The notes under the pieces were generated by a model, which had not been told where the DNA came from, did not search any database, and saw only the letters and a list, made by a program, of their open reading frames with translations. This document shows positions 43,700 through 54,367 of a stretch of DNA of 64,000 bases, piece after piece (position 1 is the first letter of the stretch; every line of letters starts with the position of its first letter). Made by a program: the position numbers and the translations under genes. The DNA is from Ascarosepion bandense (lineage: Eukaryota > Mollusca > Cephalopoda > Sepiida > Sepiidae): assembly GCA_037127315.1 (NCBI GenBank), contig JBBBDQ010001614.1, positions 1,071,501 to 1,135,500 of the forward strand. Reading direction: 5' to 3'.

Positions 43700-45120
43700 G
43701 CTGTCTTTTTGGTCTAATTACTTTTCTTCTTCTTCTTCTTCTTCTTCTTCTTCTTCTTCTTTATTGTCGTTGCTGCCTCTTTGGTCTAATTACTTTGCTC
43801 TCCTCCTACTTCTTCTGTTTCTCCTCCTCCTCCTCCTTCTTCTTTTCTTCTTCTTCTCTTTCCTCTTCTTCTCCCTGGTCTTCTCTTCATCCTCCTCCTT
43901 CTATTCCTCCTTCTTCAATGTCGTTACTGCCTTTTTGGTCTAATTACTTTTGCTCTCCTCCTCCTCCTTCTCCTCCTCCTCCTTCTTCTTCTTCTTTTCT
44001 TCTTCTTCGTATTCTTATCTTTCTCCTTTTCTTTTTCTTCTTCCACTCCCTATTCTTCATTGTCATCGCTGTGTTTTTGGTCTAATTACTTTTGCTCTCC
44101 TCCTGATTCATCATCTTTTTCTTCTTTTTCTTCTACTTATTATTATTGTTGTTGTTGTTGTTCTTCTTCTTCTTTTCTTTCTTTATTGTCGTCGCTACCT
44201 TTTTGGTCTAAATACTTTTGCTTTCTTCCTGCTTCTTCTTTTCTTCTTCTTCTTATTGTTCTTCTTCTTTTCTTCTTCTTCTTCCTCCTCCTCCTCCTCT
44301 TTCTTTATTGTCGTCGCTACCTTTTTGGTCTAATTACTTTTGCTTTCTTCCTGCTTCTTCTTTTCTTCTTCTTCTTATTGTTCTTCTTCTTTTCTTCTTC
44401 TTCTTCCTCCTCCTCCTCCTCTTTCTTTATTGTCGTCGCTACCTTTTTGGTCTAATTACTTTTGCTCTCTTCCTGCTTCTTCTTTTCTTCTTCTTCTTAT
44501 TGTTCTTCTTCTTTTCTTCTTCTTCTTCTTCCTCCTCCTCCTCCTCCTCTTTCTTTATTGTCGTCGCTACCTTTTTGGTCTAATTACTTTTGCTTTCTTC
44601 CTGCTTCTTCTTTTCTTCTTCTTCTTATTGTTCTTCTTCTTCTTCTTCTTCCTCCTCCTCCTCCTCTTTCTTTATTGTCGTCGCTACCTTTTTGGTCTAA
44701 TTACTTTTGCTTTCTTCCTGCTTCTTCTTTTCTTCTTCTTCTTATTGTTCTTCTTCTTTTCTTCTTCTTCCTCCTCCTCCTCCTCCTCTTTCTTTATTGT
44801 CGTCGCTACCTTTTTGGTCTAATTACTTTTGCTTTCTTCCTGCTTCTTCTTTTCTTCTTCTTCTTATTGTTCTTCTTCTTTTCTTCTTCTTCTTCCTCCT
44901 CCTCCTCCTCTTTCTTTATTGTCGTCGCTACCTTTTTGGTCTAATTACTTTTGCTCTCTTCCTGCTTCTTTTCTTCTTCTTCTTCTTATTGTTCTTCTTC
45001 TTTTCTTCTTCTTCTTCTTCTTCTTCTTCTTATCTTCTTCTTCCTCCTCCTCCTCCTCCTCCCGCTTTATTGTCGTCGCTACCTTTTTGGTCTAATTACT
45101 TTTGCTCTCCTCCGACATCT
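43700..45120. repeat. Polypyrimidine minisatellite, unit about 122 bp
   Basis: About twelve units marked by TTTTTGGTCTAATTACTTTTG, preceded by TTTATTGTCGTCGCTACC and followed by CTTCTT, TTATTGTTC and CCTCCT runs. The seven units from about 44205 to 44940 are almost identical, with a period of 122 bp; outer units vary. Long open frames across it are artefacts of the stop-free CTT composition. Confidence 0.95.
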
Positions 45121-45399
45121 TCTGCCACGTCAATATCGTTGTCGTCTCTTTTTTCCTTTTACTCTTCTCTTCAGTTGTAAAGTTGACATTTGAGATCAGA
45201 GTTACTATTTGTGTACAGACTGATACAGGCAGAAAATAAAGTTCGGAGAAATCAAAACTAATTAGTAATTAGAAAATGTTAATCTAATACAAAAATAATG
45301 CTTCAATTCCTCTTCTCTGTTCGAGTCTGTTTTATAATGTAGCAGTTATTTATTTGGAAGAAGATTTCTGGGTAAAACATGCTTGTTATCAATGACGTA
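45121..45399. other. No gene recognised
   Basis: Flank of the minisatellite. Confidence 0.4.
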
Positions 45400-45690
45400 G
45401 GGATTTATCCTCGATGGCCAGGACATGTAACAAGCATGGAAGAGTCAAGGTTTCCACTTCAAGTCTTTATTAATGAACCAATGGTTACCCATTTTGAAGA
45501 TACAAGGACCAATTCAAAACAAAACTGAAAGTCACTAAATCGTTTGACACACAAGATCAAGATCGTACCGACTTGCCATCTTCCGTCACCATTGGAACGA
45601 AAAACTTCGATGCCACCAGAAGAGAAAAGGAAGAAGACAAACAACAAGAAAGAAAGGCTCGACAAAACCATCCTCATCCTCCACTAATAC
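45400..45690 (+). pseudogene. LINE RT C-terminal tail, unassigned clade
   Basis: The frame at 45412 gives RWPGHVTSMEESRFPLQVF, like the RW-GHV-RM-D-RLP--F motif near the end of many LINE proteins. After a frame change at about 45500, KLKVTKSFDTQDQDRTDLPS and TRREKEEDKQQERKARQN follow, matching the ensuing basic tail. Confidence 0.6.
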
Positions 45691-45748
45691 GACGATACAG
45701 TGAATGCCATCGAATCTTCCATGAAAGAAAGCCATCATCACAAAGAAA

Positions 45749-46215
45749 ATGGGCATGACGGTAAACTGCATCCGGCAGCAAGTCCTCTGATTGGAAGGTT
45801 GTGAGGAGCATGGTACCAACTCTTAATTGCTGTTGTTCCCAGGTCCACCATGACCTGGAGTGATAGCACCTGTTAGGGTCCCAGCTATGAAAGTAAAAAA
45901 ATGGACTTTTATAAAAATTTAAATTAAAAAGTAAACTTTCATAGAAAAATATATATTTTTGAAAGAAAAATATTACCAACAATGCATTTTTGAAAAAAAA
46001 AATATTACCATAACATATTTTTGAATGAAAAAAACTTAGTTTGAATACAAAACTAGAAGACATTTTCAGTTTTCTAAAATAAAAAATTTTTTTTTATTAA
46101 AATCTAACTAAATCAACCTTCTCACTATAACCGAACATTAAAAAAATATCTTAAAACCTCACCTTTTTGGCATTAAATAACCCACAGAGGTTGATATGCC
46201 GTTGAACAAATCCCA
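45749..46215 (+). mobile_element. Repeat R4, long copy 2
   Basis: Collinear with 36575-37135 (CATGACGGTAAACTGCATCC through CTTTTTGGCATTAAATAACC), then GAGGTTGATATGCCGTTGAA. Confidence 0.8.
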
Positions 46216-46304
46216 AACTCAAACTCAAACCCCTTGTGTCTTAGTGGCTTTATTGCCTTGTATAAATTGATACCGATTAAAAGATAAAAACTTGCTAAGG
46301 AAAC

Positions 46305-47040
46305 ATTAATGCTCACTATTAATTTTCTTTTCGTTTCCATTCTTTCCAACACCTCATCATTGCTCACATGCTCGGTCCGCGTTATCCCCAACATCCTTCT
46401 GTAGAACCACATTTCACTTGCTTCAAGTTTTTCTTCATCTTTGATGATATTGTCCAACATTCACTGCCAAATTGAAGAACTGCCATCACATAGCAATCCA
46501 GTACTCTCTTCTTTGTTTCTAGTGAAATTTTCCTGTCTCTTAATACCCTACTCAGCTCTTGGAATGCATCTTTGTGCTTTTGACATCACATAGCAATCCA
46601 GTACTCCATAGTACTCCCATAGTACATCACATAGTACTCCAGTACTCTCTTCTTTGTTTCTAACGAAATTGTCCTGATTCTTAATACTCTACTCAGCTCA
46701 TGAAATGCATCCTTGTGCTCTTGGATCTCAGGAATGTAAATGTATAGGAATTGCTTTGACCACAAAGTGAGGGGTCAGTTTATATATTGATTGTAATATG
46801 GAATTGATCCCCCACTTTATATCCTGTATGCTTCTGTAGAACCACATTTCAGCTGCTTCAAGTTTTTCTTCATCTTTGATGATATTGTCCAGCATTCACT
46901 GCCATATTGAAGAACTGAGAACACATAGGAATCCACTACTCTCTTCTTTGTTTCAAGCGACATTTCCCTATTTCTTAATACTTTACTCAACTTCTGGAAT
47001 GCTTCCTTTGCCATGCCAATTCGCCTTCCTTTCTAGATAA
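46305..47040 (-). pseudogene. RTE-like LINE fragments E3
   Basis: Minus strand from the right: MAKEAFQKLSKVLRNREM, SLETKKRVVDSYVFSVLQYG, SECWTISSKMKK and a frameshifted MWFYRR block (47010-46805). A second, overlapping copy is at about 46730-46305 (EASEMWFYRRMLGITRTEHV; SNDEVLERMETKRKLI), itself with a partial duplication of the SLETKKR-type segment (46500-46600 versus 46590-46720). GATCCCCCACTTTAT sits between them. Confidence 0.8.
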
Positions 47041-47390
47041 CTTAACTCTGTAAAGATTTTAATGCAGTGTCAATCGCTATCTAATGTCCTCTTGATTACT
47101 TTATTCACTTTTCATTCATTATTAACGTCTCTGCTCCTAATTCTTTCGCACCATGAAACCCACTCTGTCTCAGTGGCTTTATTGCCTTGCATAAGGTGAT
47201 ACCGAGTTTTAAAAATAGAAACTGATGGTAATGGTTTTGGTTAGAAGCAGATTAACTTAACTAAGGAGGCGAGTCAAAAAGTTATTTAAACTTTTATATT
47301 TTTGTTGTTTGCTGCTATTAATTAAAAGTCTTTTTTGCTTCGGTGGAATCTATTCTGACTTTAATAAAATCAAAACCTTTATTTAATACG
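47041..47390. other. LINE-like tail and unassigned DNA
   Basis: AGATTTTAATGCAGTGTCAA and GCATAAGGTGATACCG resemble a degraded CR1-like 3' end near 47050-47200. Low certainty. Confidence 0.35.
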
Positions 47391-47684
47391 TATGTTCATT
47401 ATGGTGCAGCGGATATCAGCTCGGAACGAGAAATCGGGGAGCCGAGTTCGAATCCCAGTCGAATGTCTTGCATTCACTTATGCACAAATACCCTTGGGAA
47501 AGGTATTAATCCGTCTCTCCCCTCCAGTTATGGTTTAAATAACAGGACAAATTTGGTTCTTTAGACTTCGCTGGCAACTAATCTACCACAGAATGTAATG
47601 GTAACCTACCGCGGGATAAATTTCTGCCCAGAGAGTCATGTCTCTTTCAAGTCTGTATCACGTATGGTACTTAACTGACTGATT
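47391..47684 (+). mobile_element. tRNA-derived SINE-A
   Basis: Head ATGGTGCAGCGGATATCAG, B-box GAGTTCGAATCCC (closest to a canonical tRNA T-arm), body, 3' module with a deleted stem, and an AACTGACTGA tail. Confidence 0.88.
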
Positions 47685-47754
47685 TAGATTGAGCTCTCTC
47701 CTCCATTCGTGGTTATAAGGTCATACCTAATAACTCTATCTTCTTGTTAACTTC

Positions 47755-48380
47755 TTCTTTCGAGACGGCGACGATTATAGACCTCGGTCCATGGTATCCT
47801 TAGCATCCTTCTGAAGAACCATATTTCTGTTGCTTCGAGTCTCTCCTTCATCTTTGAAAAGATTGTCCAGCATTCGCTGCCATATAGTACGACAGATATC
47901 ACATAACAGCCCAGAATTCTTTCGTTTGTTTCCAACGAAATCTTCCTGTCTCTGCTTAGCATTTAAAATGTGTTGTTGGTCATGCTAATGCCACTTCGGA
48001 TCTCAGTGTCGCACTTTATATCCTCTGTCAGAACACTTTCCAGGTATTTACATTGATACACCTGATTGATTTTAGTATCTCAGACTTGAAGTTGGCATTT
48101 TGGGCTCCTCTTTTTGCTGATGACCATGCATTCTGTTTTGTTGAAGTTTATGTTTAGCCCTCTCTTCTCACTTTCATTTGCTAGCTAGGAGGTTCTATAT
48201 TTACCTTTCCGCGTCTGCTATCAGCACTATATGATCTGTTTATCGAATATTATTCAAATTGTAGCCGCTAATAACGAATCCTGGCAAGATTTATAGCTGA
48301 CTCAGAATTGTGTCTTTGTCAATGTTGAATAGATGCAGTGAGTAGACACATCATTGTGTTACACTCTTTTCTTTATTTGT
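47755..48380 (-). pseudogene. RTE-like LINE copy E4, C-terminal part
   Basis: Minus strand: degraded catalytic region (48300-48200), the INFNKTEC-MVISK-like block, then SRDRKISLETNERILGCYVI, SVVLYGSECWTIFSKMKERL and EATEIWFFRRMLRIPWTE. The 5' side of the same gene lies at 49386-49715 beyond the R1 insertion. Confidence 0.85.
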
Positions 48381-49385
48381 ATACCAGCATGATAACCCGG
48401 CGTTGCCCGTGCAACTCAGAATATTTTAGTAGTAGGACTCGGTTATATAAAAAAAAAAATAATTATATAAAAAATTGTTATTTAAAAATTGTTAAAAAAA
48501 TTCCATAAAAAAAAAATCAATTTTTTTTGTAAACGTGATTTAATATTTTGTGTGACATTGTAAACAACATTGCGTTTGTTTTTGTTTCAAAATTCTGGGG
48601 GAAAATATTTACATTTTTTGTTCATTAGATAAATTTAGATTAAAAATAAAAATTATTTATTTTGTTTTACTGAAATTAGAAATATAAAAACTATGACGCT
48701 CTCAGTTCCGAAATTTTCGAAAAATATTTAAAAATGTAGACATTTAATTTTAGAGGGAAAAGTTACATTAATGCCACACGAATTACAGACAATTGATTCC
48801 CTGCATAAAATATTTAGCAAAAAAAAAAAAGCTTTAATTTTTTAAAAAATTTTATTGCCTGAAGTATGAAATATTAAATCTGAAAAAAAAAAAGACTTAA
48901 ATAATTAAATTAACCATTGGCACATTTTTGTACATATTTTGTTTTTGTTTGAAAAAACACTTTTTTTTAAAAAAATATTTCTTTTGTTTCAAAATTACGG
49001 GGGACAATATTCACATTTTTGTTGACCAAATAAATTTTTAAAACGTCGGAATAAAAATTAAATATAAAGGCTCATTTTTTTTAATAAAAAATATATTTTA
49101 GTCGCGTTTAGTACGTGTGATTTGATTTCTGTGACGTAATCTAGCAACCATCTCAGAATTTAGATGTTTTACGGAGCAAATGTAAACAATGAGCTCCGTA
49201 GGTCAAAAAGTGCGAAAGGTAAAAATTACTGAACTTAAACTCAAAAAGTATGTGTCAACCTGGCTTCCCTGTACATATGTGCCCCTAGAAAGATTGAATG
49301 GCGTAGCTTAAAAAATGTACGCGTGCGCAGCTTACGGTCATACACAGACTCACAGATTGCTTTATATATATATATATATATATAT
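48381..49385 (+). mobile_element. Interspersed repeat R1, copy 2, nested in RTE
   Basis: A full copy starting ACCAGCATGATAACCCGGCG and ending ACAGATTGCTTTATATATA. It separates two consecutive parts of one minus-strand RT gene, at the point where the family reads AATTCAG-(G/T)-AATATACAAA. This shows that R1 moves as a discrete element. Confidence 0.88.
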
Positions 49386-49715
49386 TAACTGAATTCATTT
49401 TCTGTTCGTATGTAGGCGGTTTGCTACCAGCATAGGTTCTTGTTGATTCTAATGTTTTTCCCGAATATATCAAGGCTGCCCAGCCATCTCTCACAAATAT
49501 TTGCAGCTAACTTTATCGAATGCCTTTTTTGTCTATAAAACACAGGTACACGTCCCTTTGCATTTGTCTTGCACTTTGTGGTAATTTTCTGAGCATAAAT
49601 CTTGCGCTCTCTGCTCATCAAAACCCGAAGTTCTACAATAATCTTACCGGATATAGAGTAGGGGATGTCACCTCTTCCCTAGGCTGCCTTTATCACCCTC
49701 TTGCACTCATGGTTC
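49386..49715 (-). pseudogene. RTE-like LINE copy E4, upstream RT part
   Basis: Minus strand: IIVELRVLMSRERKI, a deletion, QKITTKCKTNAKGRVPVFYR, then AFDK-like and ERWLGSLDIFGKNIRINKNL, the region 5' of the catalytic box. Confidence 0.8.
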
Positions 49716-50261
49716 TATTAATTTTCCTAACGTTGTGAGCTTGCATGTTTTCGATCTAAAAAGAAATCCTGCTGCTTTGATTCTTTGGCAACAAGAACTT
49801 TTAGTAACCCTCAACTTTAAATCGCGCATTTCGAAAAGTGCGCTGTGCTGTATTTTATTAAACGCTGTACAAGTTACAAACTTAATATATTTTATTGACA
49901 AAATATGAGTCTATACAAAAAATGACTTGGATTCTAGTACTTGTTGTTATGATTTTCGATATTCTATAGTAGATAAAACATCGGGTAACAATTTACAACG
50001 TAAAATCTTTTTGGTATTGTCTATTCTAATGGGCATTGTTTTATTCTTTGTTCATAAATTTTTGTTTCCCGCCGGAGTTCGATCGGTGGTGGGGGGCGAA
50101 AAATATTTGAAATTACATTTGACGAACAAATACTGGACATGTACCAATTATAGCGATCTCGAGAGCGGTAGGCACTAAATTTGCAGTTCGGTATATTTTG
50201 GACGAAGATCAACAAACTGGAAAAAAATCAAAAAGACCCATATCTCACTTCTTGCATTGTT

Positions 50262-50262
<1 letters not shown>
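49716..50262. other. No gene recognised
   Basis: Short open frames without family resemblance. Confidence 0.45.
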
Positions 50263-50316
<54 letters not shown>

Positions 50317-50397
50317 ATATATATATATGTATGTATATATATATATATGTATGTATATATGTATATATATATGTATGTGTGTGTTTGTGTGTGTGCA

Positions 50398-50452
<55 letters not shown>
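50263..50452. repeat. (TA)n(TG)n microsatellite
   Basis: TA with ATGTATG interruptions, then about 24 TG repeats. Confidence 0.95.
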
Positions 50453-50454
<2 letters not shown>

Positions 50455-50779
50455 CATGACAAAATTTCCCGCCAGATAGCTTTAATGGTTTCTCGCGTGG
50501 TTAAGAGTAGGAAATATGGCGCCCCAGGAACATTATTTAAGACAAGCAAGGCAAAGAATTTATGGCCATTTTATGATATTTGATTTTTGGAGAACAAATG
50601 CAGAGATAAATAATATTCTAAAGACGGCGTGCCTGGATTTTGGTCTTTTAAATTAACAAGGTTTTTTTTCCCCCCCAGATTTGATACGAGATGATAAACA
50701 AGCAATAAATATCTTATTATGAGAAACACAAACAAAATTACTGATAATTGACTTAGAACGCGCAATGTTAAAAATACAA
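50453..50779. other. No gene recognised
   Basis: Flank of an old RTE copy, whose 5' limit is unclear. Confidence 0.4.
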
Positions 50780-51259
50780 GTAAAAGAAAGCGGGAAAGAA
50801 GGATTAGGCATTAATTGTAGTAGGAACGTCTGTAGGATTGGCAGTAAAAGGAACAGTTGAAGGTGTGAATTCCGAATTGGAGGCACTAAAGTCAGGCAAA
50901 TACAACAATTTAGATATCTAGTAAATGTTTTAACAGAAGACAGAAAGCCCGACAGCGAATTCTAATGGGACATTGGGGCAGTGAAAGTGGCCTTCCAAAA
51001 GCTAAGCGATATATAAAGATGAACATTTCGTTAGAAACAAACAAACAAAAAAAAACCCAAACCGAGTATTGAACTGTTACATAATATCAGTCCACCTACA
51101 TGGCAATGAATGCTGGACAATCTATTCACAGATAAAGAAGAGAGATGAAATATCAGAAACTGGGTTCTACAGAAAGATGCTGAGAATACTATGAACTGAA
51201 TATGTGAGCAATGACGATGTTTTAGAGAAAATGGAAACAAAAAGAAAATTATACTTGGA

Positions 51260-51310
<51 letters not shown>

Positions 51311-51520
51311 TTGAAATTTGTAAGGAACATAATGAGGAAAGACGGCTTAGAAAATTTAACAGCCACAAGACATATAGAAGGTAAGAGAGACATAGGAAAC
51401 TATGACTAACGAGCTTGTATAAGCGGTTGGTAAAGAAGAGATTAGTATAGATAATAAAATAAACTTTATTGCGTGCTACAAAGAAGAAGAGGTTGTGGAG
51501 AGCCATGATCAATCACAAGG
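50780..51520 (+). pseudogene. RTE-like LINE copy E5, old
   Basis: Plus strand, heavily frameshifted: ESGKEGLGINC-like start, a degraded QLGG-K-KSGKYNNL block, HGNECWTI, SETGFYRKMLRIL, YVSNDDVLEKMETKRKL, then an expanded (GA)n run (51265-51306) in place of the next codons, FVRNIMRKDGLENLT and WRAMINHK-like end. Confidence 0.8.
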
Positions 51521-51604
51521 AGGTTCCTTTTTTTTGCAATACTGGGCTCGTTTTAAATTCTAGAACAGTCCAACAAACAGCATTGATTAGAAACATGGGA
51601 AGCT

Positions 51605-51860
51605 TCCTGAAATTTGAATTTCTGTCATTTTTGTTTGAAAATATGTAACCATTCTAAGCATGAATATCGCGTCCCTTCTTCCGGTGTCTTTGACGAACCC
51701 GTGTTGTTCTTGTCCTATCTCTGGTCTGATTCTGCTCCTCTCTTTGGTCATCACAATCCGGAGTTCTACAATTATTCTATAGGAAATAGAGTAGCAGATC
51801 AGTTGCGTTCTATTCAGTCATATCCATTCTTGAGCACCTCAAGTTGGTGTAATGTTTAAC
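51605..51860 (-). pseudogene. RTE-like LINE copy E6, inverted 5' segment
   Basis: Minus strand: YRIIVELRIVMTKERSRIRP, EIGQEQHGFVKDTGRRDAIF, MLRM, the RT region upstream of motif A. It faces away from the plus-strand 3' segment at 51880, with the 5'-most sequence at the junction, as in twin-primed inversions. Confidence 0.75.
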
Positions 51861-51879
51861 AAGCTTGTCTCGCTCAGCA

Positions 51880-52795
51880 AGCGATAGATAGAAACAGGCG
51901 TAAGACAGGGATGTGTATTTTCACCGGATTTATTTAACTTGTACAGTCAGAATATTTTGAGGACCCTAGATGTTATGCCAGGATTTGTCATCGGAGGTCA
52001 CAATCTGAACAACATAAGGTACGCAGACGACACAGTGTTGGTTGCAGCCATGGAAAGAAAACTGCAGGACCTCTTACAGAAGATAGCTGAAGAGAGTGAC
52101 ATGAAGGGATTACAAATAAACTGCAAGAAAACCCAATGCATGGTCATCAGCAAAAACAGCAGCCCAAAGTGCCAAATACAGGTGGGGGGGGTGTTAAAAT
52201 CAACCAGGCATGAAAATTCAAATATCTGGGAAGTGTTCTAACTGAAGACGGAAAGTGCGACACAGAGATCCAGAGGCGAATCGGCATAGCGAAAGACGCG
52301 TTCCAGAAGCTGAGTAAAGTATTAAGACACAGGAAACTTTCACTAGAAACAAAGAAGAGAGCACGGGATTGCTATTTGATGTCAGTTCTTCAATATGGCA
52401 GCGAATGTTGGGCAATATCAACAAAGATGAAGGAAAAACTTGAAGCAACTGAAATGTGGTTCTACAGAAGGATGCTGCGGATATCGTGGACTGAGCATGT
52501 GAGCAATGACGAGGTTTTTGAAATGATGGAAACGAAAAGGAAATTAATATTTAGCATCAGGAAGAGACAACTAAAGTTCTTGGGACATGCAATGAGAAAG
52601 GAGGGCTTGGAGAACCTGATACTAACAGGCCAGATAGAGGGAAAAAGAGACAGAGGAAAGCAGCGGATAACATATTGAAAAGGCCTGATAGAACGGGGGC
52701 TGAGAGACGTTACAGGAGAAAGCACCACCAGGGATAGATAGACGTGGAAGGCCATGATCGCCTATGTCCTGAAGGGACAAGGTACATAAAAGAAG
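51880..52795 (+). pseudogene. RTE-like LINE copy E6, RT catalytic and C-terminal part
   Basis: The longest RTE stretch here. The GVRQGCVFSPDLFNLYS region (motif B, one frame), then VIGGHNLNNIRYADDTVLVA with the intact YADD box (ORF 51939-52241), a frameshift at about 52200, and the C-terminal frame 52376-52678: SVLQYGSECWAISTKM, ATEMWFYRRMLRISWTEHV, KRKLIFSIRKRQLKFLGHAM, RKEGLENLILTGQIEGK. It ends near KAMIAYVLKG at 52795. In an intact element this enzyme reverse transcribes the element RNA at a nicked target. Confidence 0.92.
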
Positions 52796-52959
52796 TGAGT
52801 TCGATCCTCACTGGGTGTCCCATACTCTCGGCCTACCCACATCTAATCTGCGCTTAGAAAATTACTAGTCCTATCCTTTCTGATCCAATTTTCTCCGCGC
52901 TATATTATTTGTTTACTGCTGGTTATAATTATCAGAACAAAAGTCTGGTTAACTACTAC
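52796..52959. other. Spacer, nothing recognised
   Basis: GTGAGTTCGATCCTCACTGG resembles a tRNA T-arm, but no A-box is seen. Confidence 0.35.
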
Positions 52960-53422
52960 TATATGTCACGTCTATTCAGACGATCATGGCCCTCCACAAC
53001 TTTCTATCTCGTTTACCTCTTCGAGGTTTTTCCTCCTTTACCCCGCTTGTTTCGCCGTCTATTCCCGCAAACTCGTCAGATAAGTGTTTCGCTGCCTTCA
53101 CCTGTCTCTCTGGCCCTCAACCTGCTCAGTGTGGGTTAGTTTTTCAAAATTCTTTCATTGTGTGTTCAAGGAATTTCAGCTGTCTTTGAGTATAAGTGTA
53201 CTTTCTGTTACGACTTTCATTAAGACTTCCTTGTTACTTGATTTGTCTATAGTATTCTCACTATTTTTCTGGAAAATCACATTTTTGTTGCTTCTAGTTT
53301 CTTCCTCATCCTCAAAGAAAATTGTTAAACATTACCTTCCATATAAGGAGGATGGATATCACATCGCGATCCAGTAGCCTTTTTTTTTTTTGTTGTTTCT
53401 AACAAAATTTTCCCCGTTTCTC
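52960..53422 (-). pseudogene. RTE-like LINE copy E7, C-terminal part
   Basis: Minus-strand sequence equivalent to the region from KLSLETK (GAAACGGGGAAAATTTTG at 53417) through the WRAMIV-like end near 52980. Frame heavily broken. Separated from 53844-53915 by a SINE. Confidence 0.7.
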
Positions 53423-53435
53423 AATAACTTGCTTA
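53423..53435. repeat. Target-site duplication, left
   Basis: AATAACTTGCTTA, identical to 53831-53843. Confidence 0.93.
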
Positions 53436-53830
53436 TGTATTGTATGTATGTATGCCGCATTCACCCTAGCCGGGTTGTGCCGGCTTCCTCCCTGACGGAG
53501 CAAGTCTCATTGGGATTTGTTTAAGGGCAGGGTCCCAAGTCCTACCCTGTTACTTAACCCATAACTGGAGGGAAAGGACGGATTAATACCTTTCCCAAGG
53601 GTACCAGCGCGCAAGTGACTGCAGGGCATTCAACTGGAATTCGAACTCGGCTCACCGATTTCTCTTTCCGAGCCGATATCCACTGCACCACAACGCACAT
53701 CCGTCACTATGCGCTTACAGCACCTGGTATTCCCAAGCGGTCACCCATCTAAGTACTGACCAGGCTCAACGTTGCTTAACTTCGGTGATCGAGCGAGAAC
53801 CGGTGTATTCAACGTGATATGGCCGTAAGC
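53436..53830 (-). mobile_element. 5S-tRNA composite SINE, full length with TSD
   Basis: Reading minus: 5S-like head (53830-53711; starts GCTTACGGCCATATCACGTT, box C GGTCAGTACTTAGATGGGTG), linker GCGCATAGTGACGGATGTGC, tRNA head (GTGGTGCAGTGGATATCGGC; GAGTTCGAATTCC), shared body (GGAAAGGTATTAATCCGTCC), 3' module (AGGACTTGGGACCCTGCCCT; CCCAATGAGACTTGCTCCGT; AGCCGGCACAACCCGGCTAG) and a short ATAC-repeat end. The 13-bp duplications show that the fused 5S and tRNA parts moved together as one unit. Target: RTE-like copy E7. Confidence 0.95.
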
Positions 53831-53843
53831 AATAACTTGCTTA
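53831..53843. repeat. Target-site duplication, right
   Basis: AATAACTTGCTTA, identical to 53423-53435. Confidence 0.93.
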
Positions 53844-53915
53844 GCTTTTGGAAAACTCCTTTCACTAGTCAAATGCGTCTTCAGATCTCGGTGTCACATT
53901 CTAAATATTTATTGC
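53844..53915 (-). pseudogene. RTE-like LINE copy E7, upstream piece
   Basis: Minus strand GTGACACCGAGATCTGAAGA and GTGAAAGGAGTTTTCCAAAA match the TEIRRRI...AFQKLS region; continues in 53422-52960 across the SINE. Confidence 0.7.
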
Positions 53916-54046
53916 ATCAAAACATACAAATGTGACACAAGTCCGATTTGGGAGAGGGGCAAAAACTCAGGCTGGTCTTCAGTACCTATCCTATACCTAG
54001 CTAATCCGACTCACGATCTAAACATACTTTACAATTTTCTTTTCTT

Positions 54047-54172
54047 TTTTTAATCATATCACCCAGAGCAAGGCGGTAGCACCACTGATCTGCATAAGAG
54101 TAAAACAATTAGATAGAAGACAGTGAAGAACCAGTTTAGAAAATAACGAGCGAAGGAAGGGAATACAGATAT
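54047..54172 (-). mobile_element. CR1/Jockey-like LINE, terminal 125 bp
   Basis: Plus-strand AATCATATCACCCAGAGCAA, GCGGTAGCACCACTGATCTG, then the 3' UTR fragment. Severely 5'-truncated. Confidence 0.82.
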
Positions 54173-54358
54173 GAATTCAACTGGAATTCGGACTCGGCTC
54201 ACCGATTTCTCTTTCCGAGCCGATATCCACCTCACCACAACGCGCATCCGTCCATAAACGCTTATAGCACCTGGTATTCCCAAGCGGTCACCAATCTAAG
54301 TACTGACCAGGCTCAACGTTGCTTAACTTCGGTGATCGAGCGAGAACCGATGTATTCT
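54173..54358 (-). mobile_element. 5S-tRNA composite SINE, 3'-truncated
   Basis: Minus strand: 5S-like (ATACATCGGTTCTCGCTCGA through GGTGCTATAAGCG, about 54358-54265), linker TTATGGACGGATGCGCG, tRNA head to the B-box (GAGTCCGAATTCC) and TTGAATTCAT. The body is missing. It directly abuts a LINE fragment. Confidence 0.88.
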
Positions 54359-54367
54359 GAATGTGGG

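Noticed and set aside
43668..45193. Overlapping open frames of 80-160 codons rich in F, L, S
   Set aside because: They arise because CTT/CCT repeats lack stop codons; all frames repeat with the 122-bp unit and have no protein-like composition.
47440..47460. Functional tRNA gene at the SINE B-box GAGTTCGAATCCC
   Set aside because: The acceptor and anticodon arms do not fold, and the sequence continues as SINE-A.
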